A stretch of 64,000 bases of DNA from Hyphomicrobiales bacterium. Lineage in GTDB: Bacteria; Pseudomonadota; Alphaproteobacteria; Rhizobiales; Rhizobiaceae. The stretch is taken from positions 225,074 to 289,073 of the forward strand of contig UBYA01000014.1 in NCBI GenBank assembly GCA_900469615.1, written 5' to 3'. The translations under genes were made by a program, and so were the position numbers. Below are positions 33,245-41,299 of this stretch, piece by piece. Positions within the stretch are counted from its first letter, which is position 1; every line of letters begins with the position of its first letter. The notes under the pieces are model-generated. The model worked only from the letters and a program-made list of their open reading frames with translations. It ran no database searches and was not told where the DNA came from.

Positions 33245-34474
33245 TTATTTATACTGCTCGAGGTCGGCAGCGGCCTTCTTCAGCGCATCCGCCGGCTGTG
33301 CCTGGCCGGTGACGACCGACTGGACCATCGCGATCATGACGTTCTGGAAGCCCTTGTAGTCCTTGAAGAGCGGCTCGGGACCACCATAGGCGATGCCGTC
33401 GATGAACGGCTTCCAAGAAGGATCCTTCTTGACGAACTCGTCGACCAGCGGAGACGGACGCAAAGGCGTCAGGCCCGCGCCGCCCTGCAGCTCGTATTCG
33501 CCCTGCGGGCCGGGAGACGTGATGAACTTGGCGAATTCGATGGCCTTGTCCTCGACGCCGGTGCCCTTGAAGACGGCAAGGCTGTCGGTGATGAGCAGCG
33601 TGCCCTGACCCTTGGCGGAGGGGCCGAGGGGCAGCGGAGCGACACCCCAGTCGATCTTCGTTTCCTTCAGGCGAGCGGCGGCGCCGGAGCCGGCCTGGAT
33701 CATGCCGACCTTGCCATCGAGGAAGATGGCGCGCATTTCGTTCTGCTCGTAAGCCGTCGGTCCCTCGACGGAATAAGGCGTGATGTCCTTGTAGGCCTGA
33801 AGAGCGGCCAGCACTTCGGGGCTGTCGAGGACGATCTTGTCGCCGTCGATCACCTTGCCGTTGTTGGTGTAAACCCAGTGCAGGAACTGGTGCATGGTGT
33901 TGTCGAAGGTCTTGGCCGACAGACCGTAGCCGGGGATGCCGGTCTTTTCCTTGATCTGCTTGGCGTCGGCGATTTCCTCAGCCCAGGTGGTCGGCGGCTT
34001 CTCTGGATCGAGACCGGCCTGCTTGAAGATGTCCTTGTTCCAGTAGAGCGCCTTGGTGGAGAAGGCGATCGGCACGCCCCACTGCTGACCATCGATAGTG
34101 ACAGTATCGACGATGCCAGGATAATAGGCCTTCTTTTCGTCATCCGTCATCGGGATCTGAACGATCAGGTCGTTGTCAGCGAACTGCTTGAGCGTACGCG
34201 AACCGACATAGGCCATGGCGACTGGCGTCCCGGCAGCGGCAAGCGTCGTTGCCTTATCCTGGCACAATTCCCAGCCGACGAGTTCTGGCTTGACCGCCCA
34301 ACCCGGATTCTTGTCTTCCCACTCTTTGATATATTTCACATGGATCGGGTCGATGCTGTCGCCGCAATAGATCCAGCTGATTTCCTTGTCGGCGGCCTGG
34401 GCATTCACGGCGCCAAGCGCGGTGGAGCCGAGCAAAGCAAGGGCGAGAAGCCCCGTCTTGAAATGGAATGTCAC
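33245..34474 (-). CDS. Sugar ABC transporter substrate-binding protein
   Basis: A 409-residue periplasmic protein of the MalE-like (family 1) class. The signal peptide is TFHFKTGLLALALLGSTALG, with cleavage after AQA at about 28. Then ISWIYCGDSIDPIHVKYIKE, the typical first lobe, and the conserved GAGLTPLRPSPLVDEFVKK hinge region. Ligand unknown; an oligosaccharide or amino sugar is likely from context. GTG start at 34474 with GGGAG 7-8 nt upstream. It lies between the permease and ATPase genes. Confidence 0.93.
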   Translation of the reverse strand: MTFHFKTGLLALALLGSTALGAVNAQAADKEISWIYCGDSIDPIHVKYIKEWEDKNPGWAVKPELVGWELCQDKATTLAAAGTPVAMAYVGSRTLKQFADNDLIVQIPMTDDEKKAYYPGIVDTVTIDGQQWGVPIAFSTKALYWNKDIFKQAGLDPEKPPTTWAEEIADAKQIKEKTGIPGYGLSAKTFDNTMHQFLHWVYTNNGKVIDGDKIVLDSPEVLAALQAYKDITPYSVEGPTAYEQNEMRAIFLDGKVGMIQAGSGAAARLKETKIDWGVAPLPLGPSAKGQGTLLITDSLAVFKGTGVEDKAIEFAKFITSPGPQGEYELQGGAGLTPLRPSPLVDEFVKKDPSWKPFIDGIAYGGPEPLFKDYKGFQNVMIAMVQSVVTGQAQPADALKKAAADLEQYK

Positions 34475-34510
34475 GTTTAAGCTCCCGTTCTCTCTGGTGG
34501 TTGATTGATT

Positions 34511-35368
34511 TTATTGCTTCACCGCGCCGGCGGTCAGACCGCTGACGAGATACCGTTGCAGGAAGAAGATCACGACCAGCGCCGGCGCGATGCCGACGAA
34601 ACTTGCGGCCATGAGTTCGTTCCAGACGACCTCCTGCCGGCCGAAATAGGCAAAGAGCCCGACCGGCAGCGGCATGTATTCCGTCTTCGAATTGAAGGTG
34701 AGCGCATAGATGAACTGCTGTGCATATGCCTCGATGAACGAGGAAATCGCGACAACGACAATGCCGGGCATGGCGATCGGCAGGATGACACGACGCAGGG
34801 TGTAGAGCTGGCTTGCGCCGTCGACATAGGCGGCTTCATCCAGCTCGCGCGGGATGCGGCGGATATAGGTGTGCAACAGCCAGATCCCCGTGGGGATGAT
34901 GAAGGCGACGCCCGGTACGATCATGGCGAAATAGGTGTTCAGCACGCCGAAGGACCGCATGAGGCGGAACAGCGGAATGAGCAGCACGGCGCCGGAGAAC
35001 ATCTTCACCGCCAGGAAGGCTCCCAGCAGCGGACCGGACCCCTTGAACTCGAAACGCGCGAATGCGTAGGCCGCCGGCACCACCAGGATCAGCACTATGA
35101 TGGTGATCGAGCCGGAGATCAGGAAGGAGTTGAAGATATACCAGCCGAATCCCGGCACGCTGGTCCACATCGTCCGGTAGGCCGCAAACGATCCGTTTTC
35201 GGGAATGAAACGGTAGGGCGAGGAGAAAAGCTGGCTGAGCGGCTTCAGCGAGACCAGGAAGCCTTCGATGAAAGGCGCCAGCACGAAGGCCAGGAACAGC
35301 AGGATTCCGGCATAGATGCCGACGAGCTCGTACCATTTGTAGCGATGGATCATCGAAGGCTGGCTCAT
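34511..35368 (-). CDS. Sugar ABC transporter permease (MalG type)
   Basis: 285 residues, six membrane helices, with the EAA cytoplasmic loop ELDEAAYVDGASQLYTLRRV and the ending (VSGLTAGAVKQ) typical of MalG-like subunits. The ATG overlaps the upstream permease stop by 4 bp (ATGA), so translation is coupled. The protein pairs with the 35365-36252 product to form the membrane channel. Confidence 0.95.
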   Translation of the reverse strand: MSQPSMIHRYKWYELVGIYAGILLFLAFVLAPFIEGFLVSLKPLSQLFSSPYRFIPENGSFAAYRTMWTSVPGFGWYIFNSFLISGSITIIVLILVVPAAYAFARFEFKGSGPLLGAFLAVKMFSGAVLLIPLFRLMRSFGVLNTYFAMIVPGVAFIIPTGIWLLHTYIRRIPRELDEAAYVDGASQLYTLRRVILPIAMPGIVVVAISSFIEAYAQQFIYALTFNSKTEYMPLPVGLFAYFGRQEVVWNELMAASFVGIAPALVVIFFLQRYLVSGLTAGAVKQ

Positions 35369-36252
35369 CGCTGCTTGGCTCCCGTGGAAAAGCGGCTGGT
35401 CAGGCGGAAATAGGCGAGGCAGAAGAGCGACAGGAAGATGCAGATCAGCACGGCACGGGCCGCGCCCTCGCCGTACTTGTAAGACCCGATCGCCGTCCTA
35501 TAGGTGTCGATGATCATCGTCGTCGTTTCGCCGTTCGGGCCGCCACGGGTCAGGATCCAGATGATGTCGAAGGAATTGAACGTCGAGATCAGCGAGAGCA
35601 TCGACATGGTGACGAGAGAGGGAACGAGCAGCGGCAAGGTGATGCGGCGGAAGCGGTAGAACCGGCCGGCGCCATCCGTCCAGGCTGCTTCATAAAGATC
35701 GTGCGGGACCGCCTGCATGGCCGCCAGCATGTAAAGCGTGACCATCGGCACGCCGATCCAGACGTCGGTGACGATCGTCGCCCAGAAGGCCGAACTGCCA
35801 TAGGCAAGGAAGGCCACCGGGCCGTCGACGATGCCGAACCGCTGCAGCAGGCCCGAAATCATGCCGAACTGGCCGTTATACATCCAGCCCCACATGAAGA
35901 TGCCGATCGCCATCGGCACGATCCAGGGCGGCATGGTCAGCACCCGGAACAGCGACCGGCCCGGAACCGCCGAATTCAACAGCGCCGCCCCCAGCGTGCC
36001 GATGATCATCTTCAGCGACACGGAAAAGAACGTCCAGATGAAGGTCCGGACGATCACGCCCGCGAAGGTGTCGTTGAAGATCTTGGCGTAGTTCTCCAGG
36101 CCGACCCAATTCGTCACCTTCTTCAACGAGGCATCGGTGAAGGACAGGATTATGGTGTCGACCAGCGGGTAGGCGACGATGACGGCGACGTAGAGGATAG
36201 CCGGAAAAAGCAGGACCCAGGCGAAGATGACTGTGCTGCGTTGAACACCCAT
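35365..36252 (-). CDS. Sugar ABC transporter permease (MalF/UgpA type)
   Basis: 295 residues, six predicted helices. The EAA loop is LYEAAWTDGAGRFYRFRRIT and the helix before it is MVTLYMLAAMQAVP. GGGAGGGG precedes the ATG. It begins 12 bp after the stop of the oxidoreductase gene and overlaps the next permease, so all five genes look like one transcript. Confidence 0.95.
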   Translation of the reverse strand: MGVQRSTVIFAWVLLFPAILYVAVIVAYPLVDTIILSFTDASLKKVTNWVGLENYAKIFNDTFAGVIVRTFIWTFFSVSLKMIIGTLGAALLNSAVPGRSLFRVLTMPPWIVPMAIGIFMWGWMYNGQFGMISGLLQRFGIVDGPVAFLAYGSSAFWATIVTDVWIGVPMVTLYMLAAMQAVPHDLYEAAWTDGAGRFYRFRRITLPLLVPSLVTMSMLSLISTFNSFDIIWILTRGGPNGETTTMIIDTYRTAIGSYKYGEGAARAVLICIFLSLFCLAYFRLTSRFSTGAKQR

Positions 36253-36264
36253 CTGCGCCCCTCC

Positions 36265-37425
36265 CTAGGCAGCTCTTGAATGAAGCGCTTCGTCGAACTC
36301 GTCCCAGATCGGCCGGAGGTCGACGACGGCCCGTTTCATGCGCGCCTCGTCCATCGAGAGCGCCAGAATGCCCGCTTCGAGTGCGTTCAGGGTCGAGACC
36401 GGCAGATGCTGGCCCGATTTGACATGAGAGATGATGTCGGCGGCCATTTGCTCGTCGGCGCCGTAGTGCTGCGAAAGCGCCGTTCGCGTCGCATAGGTCT
36501 TCTCGATCACCTTCTTGCCCGTGAGCATCTCGTGAACGTTGAAGTAGCCGCGAATGAAATCGCCCTCGGCCATGCCGCGCGAGCCCATGATGGCGAAGCG
36601 GCGGAACTGGTCCGGCACATTCAGATTGGTGTGGAAGTTCATGCCGACGCCATTGGCATATTCGACGATCGCCACCTGATAGTCGATGATGTCCCCGTCG
36701 CTGTCGAATACCTTGTCCGATCCCATCCAGCCGCTCGGCTTGCGATGAAACAGCTCGAGGTCGTTGATGCCTTCCCTTGCCGGGTCGTTTTCCGGAATGA
36801 AGCTCTTGCGGCCGCCGAAGCTTGCGACCCTTTCCGGGCGCGCGCCCACGACACCATTGTAAAGATCAAGGTCGTGGCAGCATTTCTCCAGCATGAAACT
36901 GCCGGAATAATGTTCGTAGCGGCGCCAGTCGCGCATGAAGAAGGCGCCGTGATAGGGCTCGATATGCTCGGCGGCCTCGATGGAAACGACGTGGCCGAGC
37001 TTTCCCTCGGCCTGGGCGGCCAAGAGATCGCGATACATCGGCGAGTAGCGCAGCACCAGTCCGACATTGAGGCGCTCATGGCCGAACTTCGCCATGAGAC
37101 GGGCAAGCTCGATGCTGTCCCTGATCGTCGTGACGATCGGCTTTTCGCAGAAGATCTTGAGGCCCGCCTCAAGCCCGATACGGATATGATCGAGATGCAT
37201 GTGGTTCGGCGAACCGATCATCAGAAGATCGATCTTCTCGTTGGCAATCAGGTCTTGCGGCGTTGCGTAAGCTTTTCCGGCGGAAATGCCCTGTTCGAGC
37301 AAGCCGGGCAGGCCCGCAGGCTCCGGATCGACATATCCGGCAATTTCGAAGCTCTCGTCGATCGCCTTGAAGACATAGCCCAGATATCCCAGACGGAATC
37401 CCAGCCCAATGATTCCAACTCGCAT
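36265..37425 (-). CDS. Gfo/Idh/MocA family oxidoreductase
   Basis: 386 residues. The Rossmann start MRVGIIGLGFRLGYLGYVF binds NAD(P). The CEKPIVTT motif (EKP, catalytic Lys) and the C-terminal alpha/beta domain (GSFMLEKCCHDLDLYNGVVG) are present. Family members oxidise or reduce sugars and inositols at the ring. First gene of the leftward ABC operon, so it probably modifies the imported sugar. Two matching near-palindromes upstream are candidate RpiR sites. Confidence 0.93.
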   Translation of the reverse strand: MRVGIIGLGFRLGYLGYVFKAIDESFEIAGYVDPEPAGLPGLLEQGISAGKAYATPQDLIANEKIDLLMIGSPNHMHLDHIRIGLEAGLKIFCEKPIVTTIRDSIELARLMAKFGHERLNVGLVLRYSPMYRDLLAAQAEGKLGHVVSIEAAEHIEPYHGAFFMRDWRRYEHYSGSFMLEKCCHDLDLYNGVVGARPERVASFGGRKSFIPENDPAREGINDLELFHRKPSGWMGSDKVFDSDGDIIDYQVAIVEYANGVGMNFHTNLNVPDQFRRFAIMGSRGMAEGDFIRGYFNVHEMLTGKKVIEKTYATRTALSQHYGADEQMAADIISHVKSGQHLPVSTLNALEAGILALSMDEARMKRAVVDLRPIWDEFDEALHSRAA

Positions 37426-37443
37426 GCTTTTGCGTTCCCATTA

Positions 37444-37458
37444 CGTAATTTATTTTCG
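37444..37458 (-). promoter_or_regulatory. Candidate RpiR site, proximal (ABC operon)
   Basis: Minus strand CGAAAATAAATTACG, near-symmetric, 19 bp upstream of the ATG of the operon's first gene. Confidence 0.55.
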
Positions 37459-37516
37459 TAACCTTGGGACAAATTTTCGCATTCGTCAACGACGTTCGCG
37501 CGTTTAACCAAAAACA

Positions 37517-37531
37517 TGAAATTTATTTTCA
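37517..37531 (-). promoter_or_regulatory. Candidate RpiR site, distal (ABC operon)
   Basis: Minus strand TGAAAATAAATTTCA, a perfect TGAAA-N5-TTTCA inverted repeat. It starts exactly 73 bp from the site at 37444. TTGACG on the minus strand at 37484-37489, between the sites, may be the -35. Confidence 0.6.
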
Positions 37532-37620
37532 GAACAACGCCCTAACCTGCACGGCTTTAAAGCTGAAACCGCGCAAGTTTTAGGTGTGCTGCCGCTTATT
37601 TCGGCAGGCCGCCCGCGACT

Positions 37621-37977
37621 TCACCTGTCCGGGCCGTTGTATTGCCAATATTTATAGTTGGGTTTGCGGGTGCTGCTGGAAATGACGCCGTCCTGCTCGC
37701 AGACGTAACCGAGACGCGGCAAGCTCCGGTAGAACAGGCCCTCGCGGAAATAGTCCGCATAAAGGGTCGTCGTGCGGCATTGAAATTTCTCGTCGGCCGC
37801 CATTTTAGGCGCCTTCACGCCCGGCAGGTCCTTGTAAGGATAAACGGGAGCGACATATGGCTTGGGAAGAAGCGGATTGTCGGCAAATGCCGCGGCAGGC
37901 GCAAGGCACGCAACGAACAGGGCAACCATGACGATTTTCGATCTGGTCCACATGAATTGTGACAATCCTTTGCTCAT
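37621..37977 (-). CDS. Small exported protein, unknown function
   Basis: 118 residues. The signal peptide is MWTRSKIVMVALFVACLAPA with cleavage after AFA. The mature part is Tyr/Pro-rich (NPLLPKPYVAPVYPYKDLPG) with two cysteines (FQCRTTTLYADYFREGL, GYVCEQDG) that could form a disulfide. No family recognised. The ATG at 37977 has no clear ribosome site; the internal ATG at MWTRSK is the alternative. It stands alone between the ABC operon and the polysaccharide locus. Confidence 0.65.
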   Translation of the reverse strand: MSKGLSQFMWTRSKIVMVALFVACLAPAAAFADNPLLPKPYVAPVYPYKDLPGVKAPKMAADEKFQCRTTTLYADYFREGLFYRSLPRLGYVCEQDGVISSSTRKPNYKYWQYNGPDR

Positions 37978-38161
37978 GCGAACGCGGCAGGAAGATGCCG
38001 CCTGTTGCCGATATAATAGCGCAAGGGGTACACGCCAATGGCCCCTTCGTCAAAATCGCGCGCAAACGGCGGCTTATGCGCCGTCCGGGACGTGTTCACG
38101 CTACATTACACCAAAGAAAATGCTTTTATCGCCGAATGCAACATGGGCGCGCAATCCCGGT

Positions 38162-38189
38162 TTGCGACAATTCATGAACATGGTATATA
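38162..38189 (+). promoter_or_regulatory. Possible promoter of the GT25 gene
   Basis: TTGCGA (38162-38167), a 16-bp spacer and TATATA (38184-38189). Good -10, moderate -35, in an AT-rich patch just upstream of the gene. Confidence 0.5.
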
Positions 38190-38212
38190 GTAGAAAAACA
38201 TCATCTTAGTCA

Positions 38213-39082
38213 GTGTCGGCGCGATTTCTGTTTGCAGGAGTAACAGTCATTCTCGAACAGATTAATCGGACCAGTCTCGCTGACCTTGAGATCGCTGGCG
38301 ACATCACTCAGCAGGTTCGCATTTATGTCATAAACCTCGATCGCTCGCGCGATCGCTGGGAGCGCCTGTGCAGTCAGGCCGTGGAATACGATCTGCACGT
38401 TACACGCATTCCCGCCGTCGATGGTCGCGCGGTCGCGGAAGAGGACCGTGTCGATTTTCATCCGCATTCGTTCATCTATCACAACGGCCGCAAGCTTCTG
38501 CCCGGAGAATATGGGTGCTACCGCAGCCATCTGCTCGCGCTGGAGCAGTTTGTCGCCAGCGGCGACAGGATGGCGATCATCATGGAAGACGACGTAGAAC
38601 TTAACGAAAGGCTGATCCCGCGCGCGATCGCGGCAATGGAAAGCGTCCACGGCGCCCGCTTGGTGAAGCTGGTCAACCATCGCCTCGTCGGCTTCAAGGA
38701 GATCTGTCAGACCAGTGAAAACGATGTCATCGGCCGCTGTATGCACGGCCCCCAGGGGTCAGCCGCCTGCTACATCGTCAACCGCAAGGCCGCCCGAAAG
38801 CTGCTGACGACGCTGAAGCCCATGCTCCTTCCCTATGATGTCGCTCTGGAGCGCGGCTGGTCGACGGGTGTGGAGACGTTCACGACCTTTGAAAATCTTG
38901 TCGATTTCAGCCCGCACCGCGCCGACACCACGATCGGCAAGCGCGTACACTACCGGGCCGTCAAGCGGCATTTCCTGTTGCGGCTGACGGCACATTGGTT
39001 CCGCACATGCGATCAGCTGCGCCGCTGGCGCTACGCCATCAAGGTCAAGCATGCAACGGCGGCCAAAGCCATAAAGCACTGA
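38213..39082 (+). CDS. Glycosyltransferase family 25 protein
   Basis: 289 residues with the GT25 pattern: IYVINLDRSRDRWERL near the start, PGEYGCYRSHLLALEQFV, and the DxD-type IMEDDVEL that binds the nucleotide-sugar metal. GT25 enzymes add galactose or similar sugars to lipooligosaccharide. The listed GTG start has no ribosome site. AGGAG lies 9 nt before an in-frame ATT at 38249, so the true start could be there (277 residues); conserved sequence begins only after that point. It is convergent with the large epimerase gene. Confidence 0.85.
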   Translation: MSARFLFAGVTVILEQINRTSLADLEIAGDITQQVRIYVINLDRSRDRWERLCSQAVEYDLHVTRIPAVDGRAVAEEDRVDFHPHSFIYHNGRKLLPGEYGCYRSHLLALEQFVASGDRMAIIMEDDVELNERLIPRAIAAMESVHGARLVKLVNHRLVGFKEICQTSENDVIGRCMHGPQGSAACYIVNRKAARKLLTTLKPMLLPYDVALERGWSTGVETFTTFENLVDFSPHRADTTIGKRVHYRAVKRHFLLRLTAHWFRTCDQLRRWRYAIKVKHATAAKAIKH

Positions 39083-39103
39083 CGCCGGCGGCGCGGAAAA
39101 GCT

Positions 39104-41086
39104 CTATAGCTGCGCGACATTGTCGAGGCTCGGCTGATCGACCGTCAGATCGTGCTCGCGCTCGCGGTAGACAAGATCGACCACCTCGCTGTTCGGCGTA
39201 TAGCCGGAAACAAGCTTCTGCAACAGGGCTCTGGCTTGAGGAATGTCGTTCTCGTCCAGCGCCGCCTCCAGCGCGGCAAGCCGGTTCGACAGCTCCGCCC
39301 AGGGCAGGAAATCTTCCTTGGCCTGCATGATGCGCGGATGGCTCGTCGTTTGCGGATTGTCGCCGATCAGCAATTCCTCGTACAGCTTCTCACCCGGCCT
39401 CAGGCCGGTGATCTCCAGTTCGATATCGCCATCGGGCTCGTCTTCGTCGCGCACGGTCAAGCCGGACAATTCCACCATGCGCCGGGCGAGATCGGCGATA
39501 CGCACGGGCTCCCCCATATCCAGCAGGAAGACATCGCCGCCGCCGGACATGGCGCCCGCCTGGATCACGAGCTGCGATGCCTCGGGGATAGTCATGAAAT
39601 AACGGGTGATATCGGGATGCGTCAGCGTGATCGGGCCGCCGTCGCGGATCTGCTGGCGGAACAGCGGCACGACCGAACCCGAAGAGCCGAGCACGTTGCC
39701 GAAGCGGACCATGGCGAAATTCGTGCTGCCGGTGCCGGGCTTGCGGTCGGCATCCATGGCCTGCAGCACCATTTCCGCCAGCCGTTTGCTTGCGCCCATG
39801 ACATTGGTCGGACGCACGGCCTTGTCAGTGCTGATGAGGACGAAATTCTCGACACCGCAATCGCGGGCGGCTTCGGCCGTTATCAACGTTCCCAGCACAT
39901 TGTTGCGGATGCCTTCGACGGGATTGTACTCGACGAGCGGCACATGCTTGTAGGCGGCGGCATGGTAGACGGTCTTCGGCCGCCATGCCTCCATGATCTG
40001 CCGGATCCGCTGGCCGTCGCGCACGGAGGCAAGGAAGGGAATGATGCGAACATCGGCGTGGCCGGCCGAGGCGGCCGCCTTCTCCAGCTCCCCGTGAATG
40101 GCATAGAGCGCGAATTCGCTCTGTTCGACCAGCAACAGCGAGGACGGCCCGTTCTTGAGGATCTGGCGGCAAAGCTCGCTGCCGATCGAGCCGCCGGCGC
40201 CCGTCACCATGACGACCTTGCCGCGGATATTCTTCTCGATCAGATCGCGGTCGGGAGCGATCACGTTGCGGCCGAGCAGGTCTTCGATATCCAGTTCGCG
40301 CAGGTCCGAGACCGCGACGCGCCCCTGGGCGAGCGCCGTCAGATCGGGCATCGTTCGCACGGTAACGCGAGCCTTGCGCATGCTTTCGAGAATTTCATTG
40401 CGCCGCTGCCGCGTGGCGTTCGGCAAGGCCAGCAGCACGCCCTTGATATCGCCCGAGACCACGAGCGCCGGCAAATCCGCGGGATCGTAGATCGGCAGGC
40501 CGCCCATGATGCTGCCATGCAGATTCCGGTCGTCGTCGAGATAGCCGACGACATTCAGCTCGGCGCTGTTGGCAAGCGCGCCCGCAAGCTGCCGCCCGGA
40601 GGCGCCGGCGCCATAGATCAGCACCTTGGCGAGCTGATTGCGGTTCAGGAGCCGCTGATACGCATTTCCGAGCCAGTAGCGCGTCCACATGCGCGACAGG
40701 CCGATCGCAATCAGCAACAGCAACGGCTGCAAAATGCCGACCGTGCGAGGCACGCCGGGCACGCTGATCGCGGTAAAGATCGTCATGAAGGCGAGGGCAT
40801 AGATCGCCACCGCCTTGACGACGGTCACGAAGGCCGAAAGGCCCGCATATCGGAAAATGGCACGATAGAGGCCGAGGACGATGAAGATCGGTATGGCGAG
40901 CAGAAGGGAGACGATGGCGGGCAGCCATTCGACACCTTCGAGAATGACCCAATCGTCAAGGCGCAGGCAATAGGCGAACCAGACGGTGAGCACACAGAGG
41001 CTGGCATCGACCAGCAATGCAAGCGCGCGCTTGGTCGGGCGCGGAAGTGCCAGGAACGGCAGAACGAGTTTATCCGCTGGCACCAT
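39104..41086 (-). CDS. Membrane-anchored nucleoside-diphosphate-sugar epimerase/dehydratase (WbpM/CapD/FlaA1 type)
   Basis: 660 residues. Four N-terminal membrane helices (about 18-125), a CoA-binding-like Rossmann region (KVLIYGAGASGRQLAGAL, about 155) and a C-terminal SDR domain from about 290 (MVTGAGGSIGSELCRQI). The active site has STDKAVRPTNVMGASKR, with Met in place of the usual Tyr, as in WbpM-type 4,6-dehydratases. It makes a UDP-6-deoxy-4-keto sugar, usually a first step to amino deoxy sugars of O-antigen or capsule. It follows the Wzz-like gene on the same strand after 213 bp of non-coding DNA. Confidence 0.93.
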   Translation of the reverse strand: MVPADKLVLPFLALPRPTKRALALLVDASLCVLTVWFAYCLRLDDWVILEGVEWLPAIVSLLLAIPIFIVLGLYRAIFRYAGLSAFVTVVKAVAIYALAFMTIFTAISVPGVPRTVGILQPLLLLIAIGLSRMWTRYWLGNAYQRLLNRNQLAKVLIYGAGASGRQLAGALANSAELNVVGYLDDDRNLHGSIMGGLPIYDPADLPALVVSGDIKGVLLALPNATRQRRNEILESMRKARVTVRTMPDLTALAQGRVAVSDLRELDIEDLLGRNVIAPDRDLIEKNIRGKVVMVTGAGGSIGSELCRQILKNGPSSLLLVEQSEFALYAIHGELEKAAASAGHADVRIIPFLASVRDGQRIRQIMEAWRPKTVYHAAAYKHVPLVEYNPVEGIRNNVLGTLITAEAARDCGVENFVLISTDKAVRPTNVMGASKRLAEMVLQAMDADRKPGTGSTNFAMVRFGNVLGSSGSVVPLFRQQIRDGGPITLTHPDITRYFMTIPEASQLVIQAGAMSGGGDVFLLDMGEPVRIADLARRMVELSGLTVRDEDEPDGDIELEITGLRPGEKLYEELLIGDNPQTTSHPRIMQAKEDFLPWAELSNRLAALEAALDENDIPQARALLQKLVSGYTPNSEVVDLVYREREHDLTVDQPSLDNVAQL

Positions 41087-41299
41087 CCCTCAGCTCCCCC
41101 CGGCGTCGGACAGCGCGACAGCATACCGCTTCTCTCGCATAGATTGTCTCACAATGCACCAAAGGCATATGATGATTGCATTACGCTTTCATTAGCATGT
41201 TTCAATGATTCCCAGCGCCGATTTACATCTAGAACACTCGGCGCACAATTGCATCATCGATGCTGAAAAAGCTGCGGGCGGGAAAAGGGAAACAATTGA

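Noticed and set aside
39152..41266. 704-codon open frame on the plus strand
   Set aside because: Antisense to the WbpM-type gene. It is rich in Arg, Asp and His with no ribosome site or family pattern, and results from GC-rich third positions.
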